From contig NZ_LYVO01000034.1 of NCBI RefSeq assembly GCF_001984055.1, positions 1 to 64,000 of the forward strand: a stretch of 64,000 nt of DNA, read 5' to 3'. Shown piece after piece: positions 15,257-24,375 of this stretch. The notes beneath the pieces are model-generated. The model saw only the letters and a list, made by a program, of their open reading frames with translations, was not told the origin of the DNA and did not search any database. The stretch is from Variovorax sp. KK3 (GTDB taxonomy: Bacteria > Pseudomonadota > Gammaproteobacteria > Burkholderiales > Burkholderiaceae_C). Both the position numbers and the translations under genes were made by a program. The number at the start of each line of letters is the position of its first letter. Within the stretch, counting starts at the first letter, position 1.

Positions 15257-16588
15257 CTACGGGGGCGCTAATGCTGATTTGCCGATGACCCGACCCACCA
15301 TGTACTCGGCCAGCGTGTCGTAAAGCGGGCGGCTAATCATGCGCGAGACAAGGCTGGCCAGCATCGCGGCGGCCATCAGACTCAACACCATTGAGTGGCC
15401 ATCCACCATCTCCATCACGATGATGAAGGCAGTGAGTGGTGCCTGTGTCACCGCAGCCAGGAAGGCCGCCATCCCCATCGCGATGAGCGCCGGCTCGAGG
15501 TCGCTGTTGGCAAACAGGGCCACGGCGTCGCCGATGCCCGCTCCGATTGACAGTGAAGGCGCGAAGATGCCGCCTGGCACGCCACACCAGGCCGTGAGCC
15601 ACGTCGCGACGAACTTGAGTAAGGTGTGCAGCGGTGACAATTGCTCATGACCCAACAGCATCTGTTTGACCGACTCGGAGCCCGCCCCGAAAGTGACCCC
15701 ACCGGTCACGAGGCCGATAACAGCGACTGCGAGGCCAACGATAGCCGCGAAACGGACAGGAAAGCGCGCCCGCAATCTGTTGAATCGCCCTGGCGTACCG
15801 GTGAGCGAGGCGACCAGAAGCCGCGCGAAAAGCCCGCCGGCCGCACCGCTCAGCAGCGTAACAAGGAGGCCGGGCCCAAGCGCATCCCAGCCTAGCCGCG
15901 GCACGCGAATCACACCGAAGTAGCTAATGTTGCCGAACACGGATACAGCGACGAGGCCGGCGAGCACGATTGCCGTGATTATCAAGCCGCTGGAGCGTGC
16001 CTCAAGGCGGCCCGACAACTCTTCGATGGCGAACACGACACCCGCGAGCGGCGCATTGAACGCCGCAGCGATGCCGGCCGCCCCGCCGGCAACCAACAGC
16101 GCACGCCCGTCGATAGCGCTGTGGGGAGAAAGCCATCGTCGTGCATGCTGCATCACGCCGGCAGCCACTTGCACTGAAGGGCCCTCGCGCCCAATAGAAA
16201 GCCCGGCCGCGAAGCCTGCCGCCCCGAGCCCAATCTTTGCCGCAGTAAGCCGAAGTGAGGCAAAAATGTAGCGCTGCTCCTTGAGCAGGTCCGGGTGCAA
16301 CGCAGCCTTCACCTGCGGAATGCCCGAGCCACTCGCGCCTGGAAAAAAGCGCTGCGTCGCCCATACGATGCCTGCAGTGATGAGCGGCGTGGTCACAAGC
16401 ACCGCCCAGGGCCACGTGGTGTAGAAGCGATGGAACTGGCCGAAGACCCAGTCACTCGCGAGGGTGAAGCCCACCACAAACAGCCCGGCAGCGATGGCGT
16501 AGCAAAGCACGATGGAACGGTCGAGCCAGACGCGACCGCCCGACAGTTCAGCGCGCAAATGCTCGAGAAAATCAGGCTCGCGATTCAT
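15257..16588 (-). CDS. ClC-family chloride transporter
   Basis: A 443-residue ClC protein with three anion-selectivity motifs: GSGIPQ (87-92), GREGPS (133-138, gating Glu E135) and a GGIFAPS loop near residue 340. The inner proton-pathway glutamate is present in FAIEELSGR (about 189), so an H+/Cl- exchanger is more likely than a passive channel. About ten hydrophobic segments; no CBS domains. The ATG at 16588 is chosen because it precedes the usual N-terminal amphipathic stretch. It faces the transposase remnant. In this neighbourhood it could relieve chloride released from dichlorinated substrates, which is inference from position only. Confidence 0.9.
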   Translation of the reverse strand: MNREPDFLEHLRAELSGGRVWLDRSIVLCYAIAAGLFVVGFTLASDWVFGQFHRFYTTWPWAVLVTTPLITAGIVWATQRFFPGASGSGIPQVKAALHPDLLKEQRYIFASLRLTAAKIGLGAAGFAAGLSIGREGPSVQVAAGVMQHARRWLSPHSAIDGRALLVAGGAAGIAAAFNAPLAGVVFAIEELSGRLEARSSGLIITAIVLAGLVAVSVFGNISYFGVIRVPRLGWDALGPGLLVTLLSGAAGGLFARLLVASLTGTPGRFNRLRARFPVRFAAIVGLAVAVIGLVTGGVTFGAGSESVKQMLLGHEQLSPLHTLLKFVATWLTAWCGVPGGIFAPSLSIGAGIGDAVALFANSDLEPALIAMGMAAFLAAVTQAPLTAFIIVMEMVDGHSMVLSLMAAAMLASLVSRMISRPLYDTLAEYMVGRVIGKSALAPP

Positions 16589-17098
16589 ATCCACGACCAG
16601 TTTAGGCCGAGCGGCGTCTTGCCGTCGGGCAACGATTGACCAGGTCCGGTCTGCCACAGCCCGCTCACGGAGGCCAGCGCTTGCAAAATGGTCTCGTGGA
16701 CCGCTCGCCAGTGTCAGCTTCCAGGCAGTTTGAGCCTTGACCATGAACGACCGGTTGTGGCCGGGACTGCTTGTTCGCCGAGCTCGCCGATAGCAGTGCT
16801 TGGCCTACCGGGCGATCGTGCCGAAGGTCAGCTACCAGGCACAGCCACGAACTGGTACTTGCGGCCATCACCAGCCATTCAATGTGGATGCCAGAAAGCA
16901 GCCACTCGGCGCTTTCAATCCTGAAGCGACATCCGGGCCACTTGAAGCTCTCGGCAAGGGAACGACCGTGAACCAGTTTCTGCTGCGGTTGGATGGTGTC
17001 GCAGGGCAAGACCAGTTTCAGCAGGGGTCGTTCGCTCCTGAAGCATCGAGGGAGGCCATCCTGGTGGTCGAGGTCGAAGATGATGCTGACGTGCGCAC
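16589..17098. other. 510-bp gene-free stretch
   Basis: Several overlapping open frames exist on both strands, but none has a recognisable motif, a good ribosome site or a family match, and I cannot support a gene. It must hold the promoter of the ClC gene. It may be degenerate DNA at the border between the tfd locus and the proline/malonate region. Confidence 0.4.
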
Positions 17099-17608
17099 TT
17101 ACACGCTCCGAAGTGCGAGCCGAGCCGAGTTCTTGACTTCTTCCATCACGGCGTAGGTTCTTGTCTCGCGTACGCCGGGCAACTTCCAAAGCACCGTCCC
17201 CGCGAAGTTGCGGTAGTCGTTCATGTCGGCACTCCGCGTCTTGAGCAAGTAGTCGAAGCCTCCCGCGACCATGTGGCATTCCATGATTTCCGGTCGAACC
17301 TGAACCGCCGCCTTAAATTCGTCAAAGACGTTGGGCGTTGTCCGGTCCAGCAGAATTTCCACGAAGACCAGCATGCCCGCTCCGAGCTTGAGCGGGTTCA
17401 GGCGTGCCTCATAGCCCAGGATATAGCCTTCTCGCGTGAGACGCTGCACTCGGGCAAGCACTGCAGTGGGAGAAAGCCCGATGACATCAGCGAGTTTCAG
17501 GTTGGCCATGCGCCCGTCCTCTTGGAGCGCCGACAGGATGCGCAGATCCAAGCGGTCCAGACCGAGAAGCGCTGTCGCTTCGGGTAGTGATTTGTTCTGC
17601 GATGACAT
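17099..17608 (-). CDS. Lrp/AsnC-family regulator of putA
   Basis: A 169-residue Lrp/AsnC protein. The N-terminal HTH covers about residues 17-62 (LDRLDLRILSALQEDGRM then LSPTAVLARVQRL), and the C-terminal RAM effector domain contains VAGGFDYLLK. It is divergent from putA across only 38 bp, the common layout for PutR-type activators that sense proline. Since the PutA here has no DNA-binding domain of its own, this protein is the probable switch of proline catabolism. The start MSSQNKSLPEA is preceded by no strong ribosome site. Confidence 0.88.
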   Translation of the reverse strand: MSSQNKSLPEATALLGLDRLDLRILSALQEDGRMANLKLADVIGLSPTAVLARVQRLTREGYILGYEARLNPLKLGAGMLVFVEILLDRTTPNVFDEFKAAVQVRPEIMECHMVAGGFDYLLKTRSADMNDYRNFAGTVLWKLPGVRETRTYAVMEEVKNSARLALRSV

Positions 17609-17613
17609 AAAAG

Positions 17614-17634
17614 ATTCGACAAAAATTCGTCAAA
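17614..17634. promoter_or_regulatory. Direct repeats between lrp and putA
   Basis: ATTCGACAAA at 17614-17623 and ATTCGTCAAA at 17625-17634 are near-identical ten-base repeats with an 11-bp period, one helical turn. They fill the 38-bp divergent interval and are a candidate binding site for the Lrp-type regulator. Confidence 0.5.
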
Positions 17635-17646
17635 TGGGACGGCATT

Positions 17647-20600
17647 ATGCAGATCTCCCAGAAACACTCGACAGTCATGGACATTCACTCAAAGTTCGAT
17701 CCGGCATCGCGATTCCGCGGGTTCGCCAGCGGACAGCCAGCCGCATCCGAGCTTCGCGAACGCATCACCGCGGCCTGTCGAACGGCGGAACCTGTAGCCG
17801 TCTCAGCCTTGCTTGCCATGGCAAAGATGGAGCCTGAAGTCGCGCGCAAGGCCAACCAACTGTCCATGCAAATAGCGCAGCGTCTGCGTGAGCGCAAGAA
17901 CTCCGCGGGTCGTGCGGGAATCGTGCAGGGCCTGCTGCAGGAGTACGCACTCTCTTCACAGGAGGGCGTTGCGCTGATGTGCCTCGCGGAAGCACTCTTG
18001 CGGATTCCCGACATGGCGACGCGCGACGCGCTGATCAGGGACAAGATCGCGCGTGGACATTGGCAGGAGCACGCAGGCCGGAGCCCCTCGTTGTTCATCA
18101 ATGCCGCAACGTGGGGGCTGTTTCTGACCGGGAAACTTGTCTCCACCTACAGCGAGTCGTCGCTGTCGACCTTGCTCACGCGGCTCATCGCCAAGGGCGG
18201 CGAACCGCTCATTCGCAAGGGTGTCGACATGGCGATGCGGATGATGGGCGAGCAGTTCGTCACCGGAGAAACCATCAAGGAGGCGCTGGACCACGCGCGA
18301 GGCCTGGAGGCGCAAGGTTTCCGCTATTCATACGACATGCTCGGCGAGGCGGCGATGACGGCCGAAGACGCAGACCGCTACCGCCAGTCCTACGAGCGAG
18401 CCATTCATGCCATCGGCGAGGCATCGAACGGCCGAGGCGTCTACGAGGGACCCGGCATCTCGATCAAGCTCTCAGCGCTGCATCCGCGTTACAGCCGCGC
18501 GCAGTACGGCCGAGTCATGGACGAACTCTATCCCGTGGTGCGCAGTCTTGCGCTGCTGGCTCGACGTTACGACATCGGTCTCAACATCGACGCCGAGGAA
18601 GCCGATCGCCTTGAACTGTCGCTCGACTTGCTGGAGAAGCTTTGCTTCGAACCCGCCCTCGCAGGGTGGAATGGCATCGGCTTGGTGATCCAGGCTTACC
18701 AAAAGCGTTGCCTCTTCGTGATCGACCATGTGATTGAACTCGCGCAACGCAGCCGTCATCGGCTGATGATCCGGCTCGTCAAGGGAGCCTACTGGGACAG
18801 CGAGATCAAGCGTGCCCAGGTGGAGGGGCAGGACGGCTTTCCAGTTTATACGCGCAAGGTCTACACCGACGTTTCGTACCTGGCCTGCGCGCGCAAGCTG
18901 CTGGTTGCTCCCGCAGAGATCTATCCGCAGTTCGCCACGCACAACGCGCACACCATGGCAGCGATCTACAACCTGGCGGAGCCCGCGACCTACCAGCCTG
19001 GTCAGTATGAATTTCAATGCCTGCACGGCATGGGTGAGCCGCTGTACGAGCAGGTGGTCGGAAGCCTGGCGGATGGCAAGCTGGGGCGTCCGTGCCGCAT
19101 CTACGCACCCGTGGGTACACACGAGACGCTGTTGGCCTACCTGGTGCGCCGGCTGCTCGAGAACGGGGCCAACACGTCGTTCGTCAACCGCATCGCCGAC
19201 CCGTCGATTCCACTTGAAGCGCTGGTGGAGGATCCCGTCGCGGCCGTGGAGCGCATGGCCCAGGAAGAGGGCGAAGCGGGGCGGCCGCATCCTTGCATCC
19301 CGAGCCCGAGCGCACTCTACGGCCAGGCGCGACGCAATTCTCATGGGCTGGATTTGTCCAACGAGCAGACCCTGCGGGGGCTGGAGCCAATCCTGGTGGA
19401 CAGCGCACGAACAGGATGGACGGCTGAACCGCTGCTCGGAGAATCTGCCGAAGCCGAACCCACAGCCTGGAAGCCGGTACTCAATCCAGCCGACCATCGT
19501 GACGTGGTCGGAAAGGTGCGCGCAGCCAGCGAGCAACAAATCGAAGCCGCGCTTCGTTCGGCGACGGGGTTCGCGCCGCAGTGGGCCGCGACGTCCGCCG
19601 GCGATAGGGCTTTCGTACTCGAGCGCGCCGCCGACCTGTTGCAGGACCAGCTTCCGTATCTGCTGGGGTTGCTCTGCCGCGAAGCGGGAAAATCCTATGC
19701 CAACGGTGTCGCCGAAGTGCGTGAGGCGATCGACTTTCTGCGCTTCTACGCAGCACACGCACGCACGGACTTCGACGATCCGGCGCATAAGCCGTTGGGA
19801 CCCGTGGTTTGCATCAGCCCCTGGAACTTCCCACTGGCCATCTTCGTGGGCCAAGTCTCCGCGGCGCTGGCTGCCGGCAACCCCGTCCTGGCGAAGCCCG
19901 CGGAGCAGACATCGTTGATTGCGGCTGAGGCCACACGGCTGATGCACACGGCCGGCGTCCCGCGTGCGGCGCTTCAATTGATCCCGGGCCGCGGCTCGGT
20001 CGTTGGGGCACGGATGGTCGCGGATGCCCGGGTTCAAGGCGTCATGTTCACAGGCTCGACGGCAGTGGCTCGTCAGCTGCAGCGAACGATGGCCGAACGA
20101 CTGGGTCCGACGGGGGCGCCGGTTCCGCTCATTGCCGAGACAGGCGGGCAGAACGCAATGATCGTGGACTCCTCTGCATTGGTCGAGCAGGTCGTGGCGG
20201 ATGTCATGGCGTCCGCGTTCGACAGTGCAGGCCAGCGCTGCTCCGCCCTTCGGGTTCTATGTGTGCAGGACGACGTTGCGGATCGCTTGCTTCATATGCT
20301 TCGTGGCGCGATGGCTGAGTCCAATGTCGGCGACCCGTCCTCCCTGTGCACCGACGTGGGACCCGTGATCGACCTTGCAGCACGCACGACGATCGAGTCC
20401 CATATCGAACTCATGCAGAGTCGCGGCCGTCGAGTCAACCGCGCGGGGCGTGCAGCGCACGAAGTCCTTGAAGGTGGAACATTCGTCCTGCCGACGATGA
20501 TTGAACTGGAGAGCATCTCCGAGCTTGAGCGGGAAGTGTTCGGGCCTGTACTGCACGTCGTGCGATATGCCAGGCAGGACCTGGACACGATGCTGGCGCA

Positions 20601-21447
20601 GATCAGCGCAACCGGCTATGGGCTGACGATGGGCATTCACTCGCGCATTGACGAGACCATCGGCCGTGTGGTCTCCAGTGCCAAGGTCGGCAACGTTTAT
20701 GTGAACCGGAACATGGTCGGGGCAGTCGTGGGTGTGCAGCCCTTCGGCGGCGAGGGCCTGTCGGGCACGGGGCCAAAGGCTGGAGGGCCCCTCTATATGT
20801 ACAGGCTTCTCGCTGAAAGTCCGCACGATGTGCTCGTGCGCGCAGCCGAGCGGGGATTGCCAGGCTCTGTTGCTGACGGCAGCGTGACGCAAGCATCGGA
20901 GCCGTTCGAGGCACTGCTCTCCTGGATTGAGACGCATCGGGAACGACCTTTGACCGCCCGATGCCGGCTTCTCAAGCGGACCGCCGGATCCGGGCAGATG
21001 CGCGTGCTGGTCGGGCCCACCGGAGAGCGAAACACGTACTCCTTGCAGCCTCGAGTTGCTGCACTGTGCCTGGCTGAAGACGAGGACTCATTGTTGTTTC
21101 AGTTGGCTGGCGCGCTCGTTGTGGGCTGCCGTGCCATCTGGCCATCGAACACCGATACCCAGGCGCTGCGAGCCACCTTGCCGTTGGACGTTCAAGCGGA
21201 GATCGCTCTCGCGCGGGACTGGGCAGCGCCGACCGTGGAATTCGATGTCGCGCTCTATCAAGGCAGCCGTGAGGGCCTCCTGGCGGCTTCGGCCCGGCTG
21301 GCCGAGCGCCAGGGGCCGATAACCAGCCTGTGGCGGTTCCCGACGGACAGCGGCAAGGTGCCGCTGGAAGCCCTGGTTGTGGAGCAGGCCGTGAGCACGA
21401 ACACGGCTGCCGCGGGCGGCAACGCAAGCCTGATGACGATTTCTTGA
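17647..21447 (+). CDS. putA: Bifunctional proline dehydrogenase / glutamate-semialdehyde dehydrogenase
   Basis: A 1266-residue PutA. It oxidises proline to pyrroline-5-carboxylate with FAD and then to glutamate with NAD+, at the inner face of the cytoplasmic membrane. The proline dehydrogenase barrel covers about residues 150-540, with the FAD-site segment RLVKGAYWDSEIKRAQ near 376. The aldehyde dehydrogenase domain follows from about 600, with WNFPLAIF near 725, ETGGQNAMIV near 835 and the catalytic Cys of AGQRCSALR near 865. A C-terminal ALDH-like extension of about 180 residues ends the chain. The N-terminus lacks the ribbon-helix-helix repressor domain of enterobacterial PutA. The ATG at 17647 has GGGACGG in front; 17677 is an alternative. 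Confidence 0.96.
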   Translation: MQISQKHSTVMDIHSKFDPASRFRGFASGQPAASELRERITAACRTAEPVAVSALLAMAKMEPEVARKANQLSMQIAQRLRERKNSAGRAGIVQGLLQEYALSSQEGVALMCLAEALLRIPDMATRDALIRDKIARGHWQEHAGRSPSLFINAATWGLFLTGKLVSTYSESSLSTLLTRLIAKGGEPLIRKGVDMAMRMMGEQFVTGETIKEALDHARGLEAQGFRYSYDMLGEAAMTAEDADRYRQSYERAIHAIGEASNGRGVYEGPGISIKLSALHPRYSRAQYGRVMDELYPVVRSLALLARRYDIGLNIDAEEADRLELSLDLLEKLCFEPALAGWNGIGLVIQAYQKRCLFVIDHVIELAQRSRHRLMIRLVKGAYWDSEIKRAQVEGQDGFPVYTRKVYTDVSYLACARKLLVAPAEIYPQFATHNAHTMAAIYNLAEPATYQPGQYEFQCLHGMGEPLYEQVVGSLADGKLGRPCRIYAPVGTHETLLAYLVRRLLENGANTSFVNRIADPSIPLEALVEDPVAAVERMAQEEGEAGRPHPCIPSPSALYGQARRNSHGLDLSNEQTLRGLEPILVDSARTGWTAEPLLGESAEAEPTAWKPVLNPADHRDVVGKVRAASEQQIEAALRSATGFAPQWAATSAGDRAFVLERAADLLQDQLPYLLGLLCREAGKSYANGVAEVREAIDFLRFYAAHARTDFDDPAHKPLGPVVCISPWNFPLAIFVGQVSAALAAGNPVLAKPAEQTSLIAAEATRLMHTAGVPRAALQLIPGRGSVVGARMVADARVQGVMFTGSTAVARQLQRTMAERLGPTGAPVPLIAETGGQNAMIVDSSALVEQVVADVMASAFDSAGQRCSALRVLCVQDDVADRLLHMLRGAMAESNVGDPSSLCTDVGPVIDLAARTTIESHIELMQSRGRRVNRAGRAAHEVLEGGTFVLPTMIELESISELEREVFGPVLHVVRYARQDLDTMLAQISATGYGLTMGIHSRIDETIGRVVSSAKVGNVYVNRNMVGAVVGVQPFGGEGLSGTGPKAGGPLYMYRLLAESPHDVLVRAAERGLPGSVADGSVTQASEPFEALLSWIETHRERPLTARCRLLKRTAGSGQMRVLVGPTGERNTYSLQPRVAALCLAEDEDSLLFQLAGALVVGCRAIWPSNTDTQALRATLPLDVQAEIALARDWAAPTVEFDVALYQGSREGLLAASARLAERQGPITSLWRFPTDSGKVPLEALVVEQAVSTNTAAAGGNASLMTIS

Positions 21448-21456
21448 GCCACACCT

Positions 21457-23139
21457 ATGGACCGCATGAACTGGAACACCAAGTCCGACAACCGCGCGGC
21501 GCGGCTCGCCAGAGCCGCCGAAGCGCTCGGCACGCAACGTGTCGGCAAGCGCGTGGCCACCGACGCCATCGCCACCTTGCTCGAGGCGGTGCTCGAACCC
21601 GGCGACCGCGTCTGCCTCGAAGGCAACAATCAGAAGCAGGCCGACTTCCTGGCGCAGGCCCTGGTGGGGCTCGATCCGCGGCGCGTCCACGGCCTGCACA
21701 TGGTGCAGTCGGTGCTGGCGCTGCCGGAGCATCTGGACGTCTTCGAGAACGGCATCGCGGCGCGGCTCGACTTCAGCTTCTCCGGACCGCAGGGCGCGCG
21801 GCTCGCCAAGCTGGTGTCGGCCGGGCGCATCGAGATCGGCGCCATCCACACCTACCTCGAACTGTTCGCGCGCTACTTCGTCGACCTGACGCCGAAGGTG
21901 GCGCTGGTGGCGGCGCAGGCGGCGGACGCCGAAGGCAATCTCTACACCGGCCCCAACACCGAGGACACGCCGGCCATCGTCGAGGCCACCGCCTTCTCGG
22001 GCGGCATCGTGATCGCGCAGGTCAACGAGTGGGTCGACGGCAAGACGACGACGCTGCCGCGCATCGACATTCCGGCCGACTGGGTGAGCTTCGTGGTGAA
22101 GGCGCCGCGGCCGAACTTCATCGAGCCGCTGTTCACACGCGATCCGGCGCAGATCAGCGAGATCCAGGTGCTGATGGCGATGATGGCGATCAAGGGCATC
22201 TATGCCGAGTACGGCGTCGAGCGGCTGAACCACGGCATCGGCTTCGACACCGCGGCGATCGAACTGCTGCTGCCGACCTATGCCGAATCGCTCGGGCTCA
22301 AGGGCAAGATCGCCAGGCACTGGGCGCTCAACCCGCACCCGGCGCTGATCCCGGCGATCGAGGCCGGCTGGGTCGAGTCGGTGCATTCCTTCGGCTCCGA
22401 ACTCGGCATGGAGGACTACATCCGCGCCCGCTCCGACGTCTTCTTCACCGGCCCCGACGGCAGCCTGCGCAGCAACCGGGCCTTTTGTCAGGCGGCGGGC
22501 CACTATGCCTGCGACCTGTTCATCGGGTCGACCTTGCAGATCGACCTCGACGGCAACAGTTCGACCGCCACTCTCGGGCGCATCGCCGGCTTCGGCGGGG
22601 CGCCCAACATGGGCGCCGATGCGCGCGGCCGGCGCCATGCCAGCCCGGCCTGGCTCAAGGCCGGCCGCGAGGCGCGCGCCGGCAGGTCGGGGGCCGCCGG
22701 AACGCCGCGTGGCCAGAAGCTCGTGGTGCAGATGGTTGAGACCTTCCGCGAGCACATGCAGCCGGCCTTCGTCGACAGGCTCGATGCCTGGACGCTGCAG
22801 GCGCAGGCCTGCATGGAGCTGCCGCCGATCATGATCTACGGCGACGACGTCTCGCACGTCCTGACCGAGGAAGGCATCGCCAACCTGCTGCTGTGCCGCA
22901 GCGACGAAGAGCGCGAGCAGGCGATCCGCGGCGTTGCCGGCTACACCGCGGTCGGCCTCGCACGCGACCGGCGCGCCGTCGAGAACCTGCGCGACCGCGG
23001 GGTGATCCGGCGGCCGCAGGACCTGGGCATCGACCCGCGCGAGGCCACCCGCAATCTTCTGGCGGCCCGCAGCATGCGCGACCTGGTGCGTGCGTCCGGC
23101 GGGCTGTACCAGCCACCCAAGCGTTTCAGAAACTGGTAG
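21457..23139 (+). CDS. mdcA: Malonate decarboxylase alpha subunit
   Basis: A 560-residue acetyl-S-ACP:malonate ACP transferase, the alpha subunit of the biotin-independent malonate decarboxylase. It exchanges acetyl for malonyl on the carrier protein MdcC. The start region has GKRVATDAIATLLEAVLEPGDRV and the chain carries RWALNPHP-like and FIGSTLQIDLDGNSSTAT-type blocks typical of MdcA. It begins only 9 bp after the putA stop, so there is hardly room for a separate promoter. A second ATG at 21466 is possible. Confidence 0.95.
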   Translation: MDRMNWNTKSDNRAARLARAAEALGTQRVGKRVATDAIATLLEAVLEPGDRVCLEGNNQKQADFLAQALVGLDPRRVHGLHMVQSVLALPEHLDVFENGIAARLDFSFSGPQGARLAKLVSAGRIEIGAIHTYLELFARYFVDLTPKVALVAAQAADAEGNLYTGPNTEDTPAIVEATAFSGGIVIAQVNEWVDGKTTTLPRIDIPADWVSFVVKAPRPNFIEPLFTRDPAQISEIQVLMAMMAIKGIYAEYGVERLNHGIGFDTAAIELLLPTYAESLGLKGKIARHWALNPHPALIPAIEAGWVESVHSFGSELGMEDYIRARSDVFFTGPDGSLRSNRAFCQAAGHYACDLFIGSTLQIDLDGNSSTATLGRIAGFGGAPNMGADARGRRHASPAWLKAGREARAGRSGAAGTPRGQKLVVQMVETFREHMQPAFVDRLDAWTLQAQACMELPPIMIYGDDVSHVLTEEGIANLLLCRSDEEREQAIRGVAGYTAVGLARDRRAVENLRDRGVIRRPQDLGIDPREATRNLLAARSMRDLVRASGGLYQPPKRFRNW

Positions 23140-23148
23140 GAGGCCGCT

Positions 23149-23475
23149 GTGTCCACATCCCATCCCACGGGGCTCGAGATCCTCGAATTCACATTCCCCG
23201 GAAGCCGGCCCGCCGGCGCCATCGCCCCGGTGCTGGTCGGCGTGGTCGGCTCCGGCAACCTCGAGGTGCTGCTCGAAGCCGCGGCCGGCAGCGACTGCAG
23301 CGTGCGCATCGAGACCTCGGCGCGCGGCTTCGGACCGATCTGGGAAGCGGTGCTGCGCGACTTCCACGAGCGCCATCCGCTGGCCGGCGTGCGGGTCTCG
23401 ATCAACGACATGGGCGCCACGCCGGCGGTCGTCAGCCTGCGGCTGGACCAGGCGGCTGCCGAGGTGGCGTCATGA
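23149..23475 (+). CDS. mdcC: Malonate decarboxylase acyl-carrier subunit (delta)
   Basis: A 108-residue carrier protein that holds the 2'-(5''-phosphoribosyl)-3'-dephospho-CoA arm of malonate decarboxylase. The segment VVGSGNLEVLLE includes S35, the likely attachment serine. It starts with GTG behind a TAGGAGG ribosome site, 9 bp after mdcA, and its TGA overlaps the mdcD ATG. Length and position between alpha and beta subunits fit MdcC. Confidence 0.92.
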   Translation: MSTSHPTGLEILEFTFPGSRPAGAIAPVLVGVVGSGNLEVLLEAAAGSDCSVRIETSARGFGPIWEAVLRDFHERHPLAGVRVSINDMGATPAVVSLRLDQAAAEVAS

Positions 23476-24365
23476 GCGTCGTCAGCTTTGCCGAATGCTC
23501 GGCGCGCGAGCGCATCGCGCATCTGCTCGATGCCGGCAGCTTCCATGAATGGCTTCCGCCGGCCGAACGCGCCACTAGCCCGCACTTGGCGCAACTGGGC
23601 CTGCCGTGCGCCTTCGACGATGGCGTAGCTGTCGGCCGCGCCACCCTCGACGGCCGGCCGGTCTTCGTCGCCGCGCAGGAAGGCGCCTTCATGGGCGGCG
23701 GTGTCGGCGAGGTGCATGGCGCCAAGCTGGTCGGCATGTTTCGCCGCGCGCTGCGCAACCGGCCGGCGGCGGTGTTGCTGCTGGCCGAGTCGGGCGGGGT
23801 GCGGCTGCACGAAGCCAACGCCGGGCTGATTGCGGTGTCGGAGGTCATGCGCGCGCTGCTCGACGTGCGGGCCGCGGGGATTCCGGTGCTGGTGCTGATC
23901 GGCGGCGCCAATGGATGCTTCGGCGGTATGGGCATCGTGGCGCGCTGCGCCGATCGCATCGTGATGAGCGACGTCGGCCGGCTCGCGATGTCCGGGCCGG
24001 AAGTCATCGAGGCTTCGCACGGCGTCGAGGAATTCGATTCGCGCGACCGCGCACTGGTCTGGCGCACGACGGGTGGCAAGCACCGCTACCTGTGCGGCGA
24101 CTGCGACGCGCTGGTCGAGGACGACGTGCAGGCCTTCCGCGCCGCGGCGATCGCCTGGATGGCCGCACCTGACGCGTCCCGGCCGCTGACGCGCGAGGCG
24201 CTAGAGGACGAGCACGCACTGCTCGCGGCACGCCTGAACGTGCTGTCGGGCGCGGCCGACGGCGGGGAAGAATCGTTTCGCCTGTGGCAACTGCTGGGCA
24301 TCCGGGAACCCGAACGGGTGCCCGACCTCGACGTCGAAGCGGTGCGCGCGTTGCGCGCCGCATGA
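23472..24365 (+). CDS. mdcD: Malonate decarboxylase beta subunit
   Basis: A 297-residue crotonase/carboxyltransferase-fold subunit that, with MdcE, decarboxylates malonyl-S-ACP to acetyl-S-ACP. It shows GAFMGGGVGEVHGAKLVG near 73-90 and the oxyanion-type glycine cluster LIGGANGCFGGMGIVA near 142-157. The ATG overlaps the mdcC stop by four bases, indicating coupled translation. A longer frame upstream overlaps mdcA and is not coding. Confidence 0.94.
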   Translation: MSVVSFAECSARERIAHLLDAGSFHEWLPPAERATSPHLAQLGLPCAFDDGVAVGRATLDGRPVFVAAQEGAFMGGGVGEVHGAKLVGMFRRALRNRPAAVLLLAESGGVRLHEANAGLIAVSEVMRALLDVRAAGIPVLVLIGGANGCFGGMGIVARCADRIVMSDVGRLAMSGPEVIEASHGVEEFDSRDRALVWRTTGGKHRYLCGDCDALVEDDVQAFRAAAIAWMAAPDASRPLTREALEDEHALLAARLNVLSGAADGGEESFRLWQLLGIREPERVPDLDVEAVRALRAA

Positions 24366-24375
24366 GGAGCACCCG

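Noticed and set aside
1570..16960. Similar FKWPG-like translations at about 1590 and 16930 as a shared IS
   Set aside because: Similarity is limited to about a dozen bases (GGCCACTTGAAG); too short to call a repeated element.
16665..17279. Minus-strand frame of 204 codons between the ClC and lrp genes
   Set aside because: It overlaps the 3' part of the lrp gene in another frame and the start of the ClC frame; the sequence has no recognisable family and looks non-coding.
21088..23376. A 762-codon minus-strand frame opposite mdcA
   Set aside because: Very long but antisense to mdcA, arginine/histidine-rich with low complexity and without motif; typical of GC-rich antisense frames.
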